A DNA stretch of 64,000 nucleotides from Terriglobales bacterium (GTDB lineage Bacteria > Acidobacteriota > Terriglobia > Terriglobales > Acidobacteriaceae). Positions 35,723 through 43,835 of this stretch are shown here, piece by piece. Below the pieces are notes generated by a model, which worked only from the letters and a program-made list of their open reading frames with translations, had not been told where the DNA came from and ran no database searches. Positions within the stretch are counted from its first letter, which is position 1. Each line of letters starts with the position of its first letter. Made by a program: the position numbers and the translations under genes. The DNA is taken from NCBI GenBank assembly GCA_030038475.1, contig JASHOU010000123.1, positions 56,809 to 120,808 of the forward strand, written 5' to 3'.

Positions 35723-36427
35723 ATGCCTACAAACTTAGCAACCACTCCAACCCGCGCCGTCGTCCTCCTGAGCGGCGGCATGGATTCCTGCGTATGCGCG
35801 GCCCTCGCCGCCCGCGATCATCTGCCCGCTGCCGTCCATATCAGTTACGGACAACTCACCGAAGAGCGCGAACGCCGCTCCTTTGAAAGCATCTGCGACC
35901 GCCTCGGAATTCACGACCGCCTGCTGGTGCGCAACGAGGCTCTGCGCGCCATCGGCGGCTCGGCCCTTACCGACAGTCGCATTGCCGTTCCCGAAACCCA
36001 CGCTATTGGCGCGAGCATACCCGCGACCTATGTTCCCTTTCGCAATGCGCATTTTCTCGCCGTCGCCGTCAGTTGGGCCGAAGTTCTGGGAGCCGATAAA
36101 ATCTACATCGGAGCGGTCGAGCCCGATAGTTCCGGCTATCCCGATTGCCGGCCGGAGTATTATCGGGCGTTCAATGAAGTAGTGAGAGCGGGCACCAAAG
36201 AAGGCGCGATACGCGTGGTGACTCCGCTGATTGCCATGCGTAAAGCCCAGATTGTGAGGCTTGGCCTTGAACTGAATGCCCCATTCGATTTAACGTGGTC
36301 ATGCTATCAACGCGAAGATCGCGCCTGCGGCGTCTGCGACAGTTGTGTATTGCGCCTGCGCGCCTTTCGCGAAGCGGGCGCGGAAGATCCGATTCCGTAC
36401 GCGATCGCCGCAGCCCGATCGAGCTAG
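35723..36427 (+). CDS. queC: 7-cyano-7-deazaguanine synthase
   Basis: ATP-dependent enzyme converting CDG to preQ0 in queuosine synthesis. The 234-residue protein has the PP-loop SGGMDS at residues 17-22, the conserved YVPFRNAHFLAVAVSWAEVLGADKIYIGAVEPDSSGYPDCRPEYYRAFN, and a C-terminal zinc site with four cysteines (SCYQ...CGVCDSCVLR). Other queuosine genes are not nearby. TAAAAT lies 27 nt upstream as a possible -10 box. A small hairpin CAGGTG-GAGTT-CACCTG follows the stop at 36441-36457. Confidence 0.97.
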   Translation: MPTNLATTPTRAVVLLSGGMDSCVCAALAARDHLPAAVHISYGQLTEERERRSFESICDRLGIHDRLLVRNEALRAIGGSALTDSRIAVPETHAIGASIPATYVPFRNAHFLAVAVSWAEVLGADKIYIGAVEPDSSGYPDCRPEYYRAFNEVVRAGTKEGAIRVVTPLIAMRKAQIVRLGLELNAPFDLTWSCYQREDRACGVCDSCVLRLRAFREAGAEDPIPYAIAAARSS

Positions 36428-36478
36428 AAACAGATTTCAGCAGGTGGAGTTCACCTGCAAATGTTCGGAGGCAACGCC

Positions 36479-37612
36479 ATGAAACGGTATTTCATTCTCT
36501 CCCCGCTGCTTTTCGTCATTGTCCTCGCGATATTCGTTCCACTCGCATTGGCCCAAACTGGCAGCGTCAAGGGAATCTGCAAAGACGTCGACGGCAAACC
36601 GATCGCCCAGGCGCAAGTGGAGTGGGTTGGCGTCGACAACGGACACACCTATACCCTCAAAACCAACAATAAGGGCGAATATTTTTCGCTCGGCGTCACC
36701 CCCGGCAAATACAACGTCAAGCTCAGCAAGGACGGCAAAGAAATCTATAGTCTCAATGGCGCGACCGTCGGCATGGATGAAACCACGCTCGACTTCGACA
36801 TGAAAAAGGAACAGGCGAGGCAAGGCCAGGGACTGACGCCGGAACAACAGAAGGCTCAGCAGGAGGCCCAGGCTAAAGCCGAGAACGAAAGGAAAACCAT
36901 CGGCAGCCTTAACGATAAACTCAGCGCCGCCCGAACCGCCGAAGCTGCCAAGGATTACGACACCGCCATTACCGCGCTCACCGAAGCCAATCAGATCGAT
37001 GCCACCCGCGATCCCATCTGGTTCGAACTCGGCAACGCCAACCTTGGTTCGATTGCCAAACAGACCGATCCCGAGGAAAAGCAGAAGCGTGCCGAGACCG
37101 CCGTCACCGATTACCAAAAAGCCCTTGAGCTTCGCGATGCCTCCGAACAGGCAAAAAAAGATCCCAACAACAATGCGACGCTGGCCGCCTACTATAACAA
37201 CCTCGCCCAGGCTTATTCGAAGTCGAACAAACTCGATGACGCCATAACCAACTACAACAAAGCCGCCCAGCTCGACCCCACCCATGCTGGCACGTACTTG
37301 TTCAACGCCGGAGCCGCTCTCACCAACGCGGGCAAGGTCGACGATGCCATTGCTGCTTTCGACAAGGTGATTGCCGCCGATCCCACCAAAGCCGCCGCCT
37401 ACTACTGGAAGGGCGTAAACCTAATCGGCAAAGAAACCATTGGCAAAGACGGCAAAGCCACCGCGCCCGAGGGTACAGCCGAGGCTTTTCAGAAGTATCT
37501 TGAACTCGACCCGAACGGTCCCTTTGCCCAGCCGGCCAAAGACATGCTGGCCAGTATCGGCGCTAGCGTCGAAACCGGATTCGGCAAGAAAAAAGCGGCA
37601 AAGAAGCAGTAA
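36479..37612 (+). CDS. Exported TPR protein with carboxypeptidase-regulatory-like domain
   Basis: From ATG 36479 behind CGGAGG the protein is 377 residues. It has a signal peptide (MKRYFILSPLLFVIVLAIFVPLALAQ) and a CarboxypepD_reg-like beta domain (GSVKGICKDVDGKPIAQAQVEWVG...KGEYFSLGVTPGKYNVKLSKDG). A charged coiled-coil linker rich in Gln and Ala (about 110-150) leads to TPR repeats (about 150-340; YYNNLAQAYSKSNKLDDAITNYNKAAQLDPT and the following unit), with a Lys-rich end. Probably periplasmic or outer-membrane-associated; the partner is unknown. The layout is common in acidobacteria. Confidence 0.85.
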   Translation: MKRYFILSPLLFVIVLAIFVPLALAQTGSVKGICKDVDGKPIAQAQVEWVGVDNGHTYTLKTNNKGEYFSLGVTPGKYNVKLSKDGKEIYSLNGATVGMDETTLDFDMKKEQARQGQGLTPEQQKAQQEAQAKAENERKTIGSLNDKLSAARTAEAAKDYDTAITALTEANQIDATRDPIWFELGNANLGSIAKQTDPEEKQKRAETAVTDYQKALELRDASEQAKKDPNNNATLAAYYNNLAQAYSKSNKLDDAITNYNKAAQLDPTHAGTYLFNAGAALTNAGKVDDAIAAFDKVIAADPTKAAAYYWKGVNLIGKETIGKDGKATAPEGTAEAFQKYLELDPNGPFAQPAKDMLASIGASVETGFGKKKAAKKQ

Positions 37613-37932
37613 ATCACTCTCCTGAATGCTTTGGGAAGGGCACGACTTTCAGTCGTGCCGTCAGAAGCGCAGTAAAGGCTGGGCTTTAGCCCCTGAGGTT
37701 CTGACTTCTCATCCGTCGCAACCATCTACGAGACGAGCTGACGAGTTCTCCTTTCAGCGCTTGACTACACAGCCTCTCAGCTCCACCCTATCACCTCCGA
37801 CCTAAGCCGTTACCTAGGTCTATGGCCTACTTGTCCTTCGTTCTTACCCGCTTCCGCGTTACATTCATAATGTAGGTTCCCCGGAAAAGTTCTCCCCTGT
37901 GGCGTCAATACTTATAACTTGGAGTGTGTTTC
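37613..37932. other. Intergenic region with 66-bp element
   Basis: 320 bp between the TPR gene and the PilT-like gene. The left part holds the third 66-bp palindromic element. The middle is pyrimidine-rich on the + strand (CTCCACCCTATCACCTCCGACC). No ORF or clear promoter was recognised. Confidence 0.6.
37633..37698 (+). repeat. 66-bp palindromic element, copy 3, intergenic
   Basis: Same 66-bp length. Hairpin 1 carries one extra T (GGCACGACTTTCAGTCGTGCC spelled across 37639-37659); hairpin 2 is GGGC-TTTA-GCCC, then CTGAGG. Confidence 0.9.
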
Positions 37933-39078
37933 ATGGCGTCTCCGGGGAATTCCCCGATTGCAATTGCCTTCGAGGGCATCAGCGACACCGGCTCGATCCC
38001 AACGCCGGTCTTGCTCGCAGGCATGTTGCGCGCCTCCGAAAAGGTCAGCGACCTGATGTTTTCGCCGGGTCGTCCCCCGCAGGTCGAGATTCACGGTCAG
38101 CTCACTGCCGTCGAGATTCCCGGCAGCTCCACACTCTCCGCCGATGACACGCGCCGCATCGCCGCCGATCTGATCGGCACCAACAAACAAGCCATCAACA
38201 CTCTGCGCGAGCAGGGCTCCTGTGACGTTTCCTATGGATTGCCGGGAATGGCTCGTTTCCGCGTCAATGTCTTCATCCAGCGCGGTAGCTGCGCCATCGT
38301 CATGCGCGTGATCCCGACCGTCATTCCAACCTTCAGTTCTCTCCGTCTGCCCGCGCAATTGGAAGAAGTGGCAAAAGTTCGCAACGGCATTATTCTCGTC
38401 ACCGGCGCAACCGGATCGGGCAAGTCTTCAACCCTGGCCGCTTTGATCGACTGCATCAACAGCCAGCATTGCTATCACGTGCTGACCATCGAAGATCCCA
38501 TCGAGTTTCTCCACCGGCACAAAAAATCGACCGTTCACCAGCGCGAGCTTCACAGCGACGCGCCGAATTTTTCCATGGCTCTGCGAGCCGCTCTGCGCCA
38601 GGCTCCCCGTGTCATCATGGTGGGCGAGATTCGCGACCGCGAGACGCTCGACATCCTTCTCGAAGCCGCCGAAAACGGTCAGCTGGTTCTTTCCAGCATG
38701 AATACCATTGATACCTCAAAGACTGTCGAGCGCATCATTGGCAGCTTTCCGGCCGCTGAACAGCAAGCCGTGCGCGAACGTCTGGCTAAAACCTTCCGCT
38801 ACATCATCGCGCAGCGGCTGATTCCACGCACCGATGGCGGCGACCGCATCGCCGTCGTCGAAATCCTCAAATCCAATTCGCGCACCCGCGATTGCGTCGA
38901 ACAAGGTGAGCGTCCCGGACGCACCCTGCTCGACGCTATCAAAGCCAGTGGCAGCGAAGGCATGCAGCACTTCGATAGCGAAATCGCCAAGCTCGTCCGC
39001 TCCGGCCTCGTCGATCTCGAAACCGGCCTCTGCTTCGCCAGCAACGCCACGGTTCTCGGCCAGGAACTCGCGCGGTAG
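37933..39078 (+). CDS. PilT/PilU-like type IV pilus ATPase
   Basis: A 381-residue hexameric secretion-type ATPase. An N-terminal PAS-like domain (VSDLMFSPGRPPQVEIHGQLTAVE) precedes the RecA-like core with Walker A GATGSGKSST (about residue 158), the Asp box IEDPIEFLH and the Walker B region RVIMVGEIRDRETLD. The His-box segment reads NGQLVLSSMNT where PilT normally has GHLVxxTLHT, so both conserved histidines are replaced. This suggests a PilU-like or otherwise specialised retraction ATPase. GGAG 9 nt before ATG 37933 sets the start. No other pilus genes are adjacent. Confidence 0.88.
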   Translation: MASPGNSPIAIAFEGISDTGSIPTPVLLAGMLRASEKVSDLMFSPGRPPQVEIHGQLTAVEIPGSSTLSADDTRRIAADLIGTNKQAINTLREQGSCDVSYGLPGMARFRVNVFIQRGSCAIVMRVIPTVIPTFSSLRLPAQLEEVAKVRNGIILVTGATGSGKSSTLAALIDCINSQHCYHVLTIEDPIEFLHRHKKSTVHQRELHSDAPNFSMALRAALRQAPRVIMVGEIRDRETLDILLEAAENGQLVLSSMNTIDTSKTVERIIGSFPAAEQQAVRERLAKTFRYIIAQRLIPRTDGGDRIAVVEILKSNSRTRDCVEQGERPGRTLLDAIKASGSEGMQHFDSEIAKLVRSGLVDLETGLCFASNATVLGQELAR

Positions 39079-39457
39079 CCTACTCCTCGAATAACAACAC
39101 GAGCAACTGGGCAGCGGAAACCGGCAACTGTTCCAATCCTGTGCACTCGGTGTGCAAATTCCGTCCGTTAGCCGCCAACCTCCGCCATAATTTTTCCCGC
39201 GCACTTTAAACCCCGCCACGCGTGCAGCGAAGACAATCGCTTGCCAGCGAAGGATCACGTGAAAATTTCCCGCCCAGCCGCGGCCTAGAATTCCACCACT
39301 GCACAATTTTTATGGAATTGACCCCAGCCGCTAACACGCATACAGTCACACCACCTCAAAGCAAAAATTTCGCCGAGATCTGAGCGCCTGGAGCCGAATG
39401 CTCTAGGCTCGGAGTCCGAAACTATGCGTTTGAGACTGACATCTGAGATCTGAAGCT
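39079..39457. other. Intergenic region, no gene seen
   Basis: About 380 bp. It contains word-like repeats at its left end (GAGCAACTGGGCAGCGGAAACCGGCAACTG), CTGTGCACTCGGTGTGCA near 39138, and a heptamer array GACTGA/CATCTGA/GATCTGA/AGCTATG at the right end (about 39431-39460) whose last unit includes the ATG of the next gene. Confidence 0.55.
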
Positions 39458-39745
39458 ATGAGTTTCGAGAGCCAATACACCGTCTACCGCACCCGTTTCC
39501 TGGTGCGTGCCCGTCAACTTACTCAACCCCTGGTCTTCACCGACGCACTTGGCCGGGAACATTCCGGCCAGCGCGGCGACTACCTCGTCGAGTCCTCCGA
39601 TGGCATCAGACGCATCACCGCCCAAACCATCTTCGAAGACATCTACGTGCCCCTCGAACGGGTTGACTCACGTGGAGCGCCAGGCCTTCCCGCCGCGCCC
39701 CTATCACGGGCGTCGCCCGAAAATCGCCCCGGGGCCACAGCGTGA
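39458..39745 (+). CDS. Small conserved-looking protein (95 aa)
   Basis: Function unknown. The core GQRGDYLVESSDGIRRITAQTIFEDIYVPLE follows a pattern I have seen in short bacterial proteins (G-DYxVxxxDGxxRIxxxxxFExxYxP), probably a small beta-barrel-like fold; the N-terminus TVYRTRFLVRARQLTQPLVFTD is basic. The last 25 residues (GAPGLPAAPLSRASPENRPGATA) look repeat-derived or non-conserved. The start ATG is the end of a heptamer array. Confidence 0.65.
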   Translation: MSFESQYTVYRTRFLVRARQLTQPLVFTDALGREHSGQRGDYLVESSDGIRRITAQTIFEDIYVPLERVDSRGAPGLPAAPLSRASPENRPGATA

Positions 39746-39889
39746 AGGCAAGGTTTTCAAGTGCGGCAGTCAGGTTCTCCGTTTTCAGCACGGTGCGCCT
39801 CCCGCAGCTGGGAATCCTAAAGACCTGAGACCTGCTTTTCTGGGGACCTGCCTTACAACTTTTGGGCCACAAGATATGGTATTTAATTC

Positions 39890-39918
39890 TTGACAGACCC
39901 CATATACAGGTGTACGTT
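39890..39918 (+). promoter_or_regulatory. Promoter upstream of the nrdJ leader
   Basis: TTGACA (39890-39895), a 17-nt spacer and TACGTT (39913-39918). It would transcribe the hairpin-rich leader, the 40208 ORF and probably nrdJ. Confidence 0.45.
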
Positions 39919-39943
39919 AAACATCCCATGAGCTGTTTTTAGA

Positions 39944-40156
39944 CCTCCAGCGTTAAAGGAGGCCAGAAGGTAAACATCGGGGCGAGACTCAAACCGAAGA
40001 CGAGGTGATCTTCGCGTCTTTGCTCTTCCCCCTTCACGGAAACCATCCCTCCGAAGTGGATGGAAAAACAAAAACAAGATGGAAAAAGCACACCGAACCA
40101 GCGGTGACTTCCCCCGGGTATCCCATCCTCGCGTGTTTTGTGCGCGGGGATGGGAT
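39944..40156 (+). other. Candidate structured RNA leader
   Basis: Four hairpins in series. H1 is CCTCC/GGAGG (39944-39962), H2 AAGACG/CGTCTT (39997-40020), H3 CCATCC/GGATGG (40043-40063) and H4 a 14-bp stem ATCCCATCCTCGCG / CGCGGGGATGGGAT with one G-U pair (40120-40156). The GGATGG arm of H3 could instead pair with CCATCC in H4, so alternative folds are possible. An A-rich linker separates H3 and H4. I cannot match it to a named RNA family. Confidence 0.45.
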
Positions 40157-40207
40157 TCCCCAGAAATCTCCCGCGTGAGAGTTGCTATCCCTCCATTAGG
40201 AGCCCCC

Positions 40208-40387
40208 ATGGAAGGTTTGATCGAACTCGTTGCCGCTTCCTTCGCCCGTCACGGCGTCGAATGCCCAGCCGCCGATCCTGAGTTCGCGGATCGACGGGCG
40301 TCCTCGCCCGCCCAAGTCCCCATCTTGGCAGCGTCCCTGCCCGAGCACAATTTCCAAAAGAGCCTACAGGACGATCCCGCCCCATAA
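40208..40387 (+). CDS. Small ORF upstream of nrdJ (59 aa)
   Basis: Begins MEGLIELVAASFARHGVECPA behind a perfect AGGAG five bases before ATG 40208, which is strong start evidence for so short an ORF. The middle (ADRRASSPAQV) is encoded by a dispersed GC palindrome at 40291-40311, in frame. The remaining residues (ILAASLPEHNFQKSLQDDP) are unremarkable. It lies between the structured leader and nrdJ and could be a leader peptide or a small helper; no function is inferred. Confidence 0.5.
   Translation: MEGLIELVAASFARHGVECPAADPEFADRRASSPAQVPILAASLPEHNFQKSLQDDPAP
40291..40311 (+). repeat. Short GC palindrome (GACGGGCGTCCTCGCCCGCC)
   Basis: CGGGCG-TCCT-CGCCCG hairpin; one of at least five related copies in the window. 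Confidence 0.7.
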
Positions 40388-40404
40388 CCAACGAAGCTTT
40401 GCAT

Positions 40405-40439
40405 CCGGGTATCGCTTTAGCGACGCAAAAGCTACCCGG
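40405..40439. repeat. Nested palindrome with TTTA loop
   Basis: CCGGGTA (40405-40411) / TACCCGG (40433-40439) encloses TCGC-TTTA-GCGA. Same architecture as 35626-35645; it lies about 140 bp before nrdJ. Confidence 0.65.
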
Positions 40440-40579
40440 ACTCAATTGTCCCTGTATGGACGGTCATCAGTGCCGATGAGTTGCACAATTCGCGCGGTCG
40501 TCGCGTTTTTCCAGGAAACTTTGAAGTCCTGCTGTGCTAGATCAATCGCTCTTTGCCATCATCTAATTAGGAGAGGGAC

Positions 40580-43576
40580 ATGCCCGAAGTGAAGGAAAAA
40601 GTCCAGCAAGAAATCAAAGCCCAGTCCGCGGCCACTAACCCCAAGGCCAACGCCGCCGGACTCACCTTCCGCCGCTTCTTCACCAAGCCCGGCGTCTCCC
40701 CCTACAACGAGGTCGAATGGGAACTCCGCACCGCCCAGATCGCCGACTCCCAGGGAGGAGTGATCTTCGAGCAGAAAAACGTCGAGGTTCCCAAAGACTG
40801 GTCCATGACCGCGACCAACATCGTCGCCTCCAAATATCTCCACGGACAAATCGGCACCGGCGAACGCGAAACCGGCGTGCGCCAACTCGTCGCCCGCGTC
40901 GCCGAAACCATTCGCGACTGGGGCATGAAAGACGGATATTTCCGCACCTCCGAAGACGCCGCCACCTTTCACGACGAGCTCGCCCACCTGCTTCTTCGCC
41001 AGTATGCGGCCTTCAATTCGCCCGTCTGGTTCAACGTTGGCTGCGATCGCATCGAACCGAAATCCGACGCCACCAACTGGCACTGGAACGCAACTACCCA
41101 TCAGGTCGAGTTTGGCGTCACTGGCTACACGCGCCCGCAGTGCTCTGCCTGCTTCATCAATTCCGTGCACGACTCGCTCGATTCCATCCTCACCCTCGCT
41201 AAAACCGAAGGCATGCTCTTCAAATGGGGATCCGGCACCGGTACCAATCTCTCTCCGCTGCGTTCCTCCACTGAGGTTTTGAGCGGCGGTGGCACCGCCA
41301 GTGGCCCGCTCAGTTTCATGAAGGGTTTCGACGCCTTTGCCGGCGTCATCAAGTCCGGCGGTAAAACTCGCCGCGCCGCCAAGATGGTGATCCTCAACAT
41401 CGACCACCCCGACATCGTCGAGTTCATCGAATGCAAAAGCAAGGAAGAAGCCAAAGCCCACGCCTTAGTCGCCCAGGGCTACGATGGATCGCATCCCGAC
41501 TCCGACGCCTACAGCTCAATCTTCTTCCAGAATGCCAATAACTCCGTCCGAGTAACTGACGACTTCATGGTCGCCGTTATGCGCGACACCGATTTCTGCA
41601 CCCGCGCCATCGTCGACGGCCGCGTTGTTAAGACTTACAAAGCCAAAGAACTAATGCAGAAAATTTCCGAAGCCACTTGGCATTGCGGTGATCCCGGAAT
41701 GCAGTACGACTCGACCGTCAATCGCTGGCACACGTCGAAAAACACTGCGCGAATCAACGCCTCGAATCCCTGCAGCGAGTACATGTTCCTCGATGACTCC
41801 GCCTGCAATCTCGCCAGCCTGAACCTGCTCAAGTTCGCGCCCAACGGCACCTTCGACGTTGAAGCCTACCGTCATGCGGTAGATATCGTCATCACTGCGC
41901 AGGAAATTCTTGTCGACAATGCCGGCTATCCCACCGAACTGATCGGCAAAAATTCGCATGACTATCGTCCGCTGGGTTTGGGCTACGCCAACTTAGGCGC
42001 CCTGTTAATGGCCGCGGGCCTTCCCTACGACAGCGACGCCGGACGCGACTATGCCGCCTGCATAACTGCCATCATGTGTGGAGAAGCTTATCTTCAATCT
42101 TCGCGCATCGCCGAACTCTGCGAGCCGCTAACTCCCATCACCAGCACAGTTCAAACCCGACTCGGAGTTACTAAGTCAGAAGACATGCCCGGCGCTGCCT
42201 GCCCCGGCTGGTACATTAATCGCGAGCCGTTCCTCGATGTCATCCGAATGCACCGCGCCAGCGTGAACAACATCAATAAAAACAACGTTCCCACATCTCT
42301 GTATGAGTCCTCCAAAGCCTGCTGGGATGAAGCCCTCGCCCACGGCGAAAAGCACGGCTACCGCAACTCCCAGGTCACAGTCCTCGCCCCCACCGGCACC
42401 ATCGGCTTCATGATGGATTGCGACACCACCGGCATCGAACCCGACTTAGCTTTGATTAAATACAAAAAGCTGGTCGGCGGAGGAATGATCAAGATCGTCA
42501 ACAACACCGTCCCCGGCGCGCTCTTTAAACTCGGTTATACCCACGAGCAAACCGATGCCATCGTTAGTTACATCGACGCCACGGGTACCATCGAAGGCGC
42601 TCCGCACATCAAAGACGAGCATCTCGCCGTCTTCGACTGCTCGTTCAAGCCGGCCAAGGGCACTCGCTCCATTCATTACATGGGCCATCTCAAGATGATG
42701 GCCGCCGCGCAGCCATTTATCTCCGGAGCTATCTCCAAAACCGTCAACTTACCCAACGCCGCCACGGTCGACGATATCTCCGAAGCTTACATTCAGGCCT
42801 GGAAGTTAGGCCTGAAAGCCGTTGCTATCTATCGCGACGGATGCAAGCAGTCGCAGCCGCTCTCCGCCGCTGGCACCAAGACCGCACAAAGCAGCGGTGT
42901 GGAGCGGGCGCCCTCGCCCGCTGCCGTTGAAGCTGACGACAACCTCGACGCTCCTCCTCGTGCCGTTCGCCATAAGTTGAAAGAAGAGCGCATGTCGGTC
43001 ACGCACAAGTTCAATGTCGCTGGTCACGAGGGTTACATCACCGTCGGCTTGTATCCGAGCGGAGAACCTGGCGAACTTTTCATTAAGATGGCCAAGGAAG
43101 GCTCGACTGTTTCCGGCCTGATGGACAGTTTCGCTCTCGCCGCATCTCTTGCTCTTCAGCACGGCGTCCCGCTAAGGGTTTTCTGCGAAAAGTTTGCCCA
43201 CACCCGCTTCGAGCCCAGCGGATGGTCCAACAATCCCGACATCGGCTTTGCCAAGTCGATCATGGATTACATCTTCCGCTGGCTGCAGTTGCGCTTCCTC
43301 AGTGGACAGCAGCAGTTCCTCTTCGAGAACCTGCGCCCCAAGCCGCAACCCGCGCCCGAAGGCATCGGCGATCTGAATGGCTCAATCGGTTCCGTGGGTT
43401 CACTGACGACTGACCACCGGCCACTGACCACCGGACCCATCCACGCCGCCGACGCGCTCTCCAGCATGGTCGATATGGGAGACGCTCCCAGTTGCCACGT
43501 CTGCGGCTCCATCATGGTCCGCAACGGCAGTTGCTACAAGTGCATGAACTGCGGCAGCACCAGCGGCTGCTCGTAG
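40580..43576 (+). CDS. nrdJ: Adenosylcobalamin-dependent ribonucleotide reductase (class II)
   Basis: Reduces ribonucleotides to deoxyribonucleotides using a cobalamin-generated thiyl radical. The 998-residue protein has AFNSPVWFNVGCDR, the first active cysteine in QCSACFINSVHDSLDSI (about residue 188), GTGTNLSPLRSS, NPCSEYMFLDDSACNLASLNL with the thiyl cysteine (about 397), and LAPTGTIGFMMDCDTTGIEPD. It also has a C-terminal zinc ribbon ending CHVCGSIM...CYKCMNCGS. A perfect Shine-Dalgarno (AGGAGAGG) precedes ATG 40580. Two repeat-derived segments lie in frame in the C-terminal linker region: a GC palindrome at about residues 774-781 and heptamers at about 939-954. Confidence 0.97.
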   Translation: MPEVKEKVQQEIKAQSAATNPKANAAGLTFRRFFTKPGVSPYNEVEWELRTAQIADSQGGVIFEQKNVEVPKDWSMTATNIVASKYLHGQIGTGERETGVRQLVARVAETIRDWGMKDGYFRTSEDAATFHDELAHLLLRQYAAFNSPVWFNVGCDRIEPKSDATNWHWNATTHQVEFGVTGYTRPQCSACFINSVHDSLDSILTLAKTEGMLFKWGSGTGTNLSPLRSSTEVLSGGGTASGPLSFMKGFDAFAGVIKSGGKTRRAAKMVILNIDHPDIVEFIECKSKEEAKAHALVAQGYDGSHPDSDAYSSIFFQNANNSVRVTDDFMVAVMRDTDFCTRAIVDGRVVKTYKAKELMQKISEATWHCGDPGMQYDSTVNRWHTSKNTARINASNPCSEYMFLDDSACNLASLNLLKFAPNGTFDVEAYRHAVDIVITAQEILVDNAGYPTELIGKNSHDYRPLGLGYANLGALLMAAGLPYDSDAGRDYAACITAIMCGEAYLQSSRIAELCEPLTPITSTVQTRLGVTKSEDMPGAACPGWYINREPFLDVIRMHRASVNNINKNNVPTSLYESSKACWDEALAHGEKHGYRNSQVTVLAPTGTIGFMMDCDTTGIEPDLALIKYKKLVGGGMIKIVNNTVPGALFKLGYTHEQTDAIVSYIDATGTIEGAPHIKDEHLAVFDCSFKPAKGTRSIHYMGHLKMMAAAQPFISGAISKTVNLPNAATVDDISEAYIQAWKLGLKAVAIYRDGCKQSQPLSAAGTKTAQSSGVERAPSPAAVEADDNLDAPPRAVRHKLKEERMSVTHKFNVAGHEGYITVGLYPSGEPGELFIKMAKEGSTVSGLMDSFALAASLALQHGVPLRVFCEKFAHTRFEPSGWSNNPDIGFAKSIMDYIFRWLQLRFLSGQQQFLFENLRPKPQPAPEGIGDLNGSIGSVGSLTTDHRPLTTGPIHAADALSSMVDMGDAPSCHVCGSIMVRNGSCYKCMNCGSTSGCS
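42901..42923 (+). repeat. Short GC palindrome in frame in nrdJ
   Basis: GGAGCGGGCGCCCTCGCCCG: GCGGGCG/CGCCCGC hairpin encoding ERAPSPA in the linker. Confidence 0.7.
43401..43435 (+). repeat. Heptamer array in frame in nrdJ
   Basis: Units ACTGACG / ACTGACC / ACCGGCC / ACTGACC / ACCGGAC encode LTTDHRPLTTG, between the linker and the zinc ribbon. Confidence 0.78.
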
Positions 43577-43614
43577 ATTTTCGGTGCCGTCCGGGCGGCA
43601 CCCGCCAAGCTCGC

Positions 43615-43659
43615 GTAGGGACGACCGCCCTCGGCTGTCCAGCGGAGCAAAGCTCCGCA
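43615..43659 (+). repeat. Double-hairpin element, family B, second copy
   Basis: GTAGGGACGACCGCCCTCGG...GCGGAGC-AAA-GCTCCGC, matching 24009-24052. It sits directly before a 66-bp element, the same B-then-A order as in dus. Confidence 0.8.
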
Positions 43660-43668
43660 GAGGTTTTT

Positions 43669-43734
43669 GGGTAGGGCACGGCTTCAGCCGTGCCGAACAG
43701 AAAGCCACAATCCCGACGGCTTCAGCCGCTGAGG
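43669..43734 (+). repeat. 66-bp palindromic element, copy 4, intergenic
   Basis: Again 66 bp. Hairpin 1 is GGCACGGCTTCAGCCGTGCC, a compensated variant (A-T pair changed to G-C on both arms), and hairpin 2 is CGGC-TTCA-GCCG, then CTGAGG. Confidence 0.92.
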
Positions 43735-43835
43735 GAACAAGTCGTAGAAGTTGAGACGTTAAGCTGTGATGTAAGAGGAGGCACGGCAAACGCTGTGCCT
43801 TTTACGTTTGGCGTTGACGATCTAGGAGGGTCTCG

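Noticed and set aside
39890..39918. NrdR-box-like CCCCATATACAGGTGT between -35 and -10 upstream of nrdJ
   Set aside because: It resembles the palindromic NrdR consensus only with a one-base shift, and the usual second box is absent, so I did not call it.
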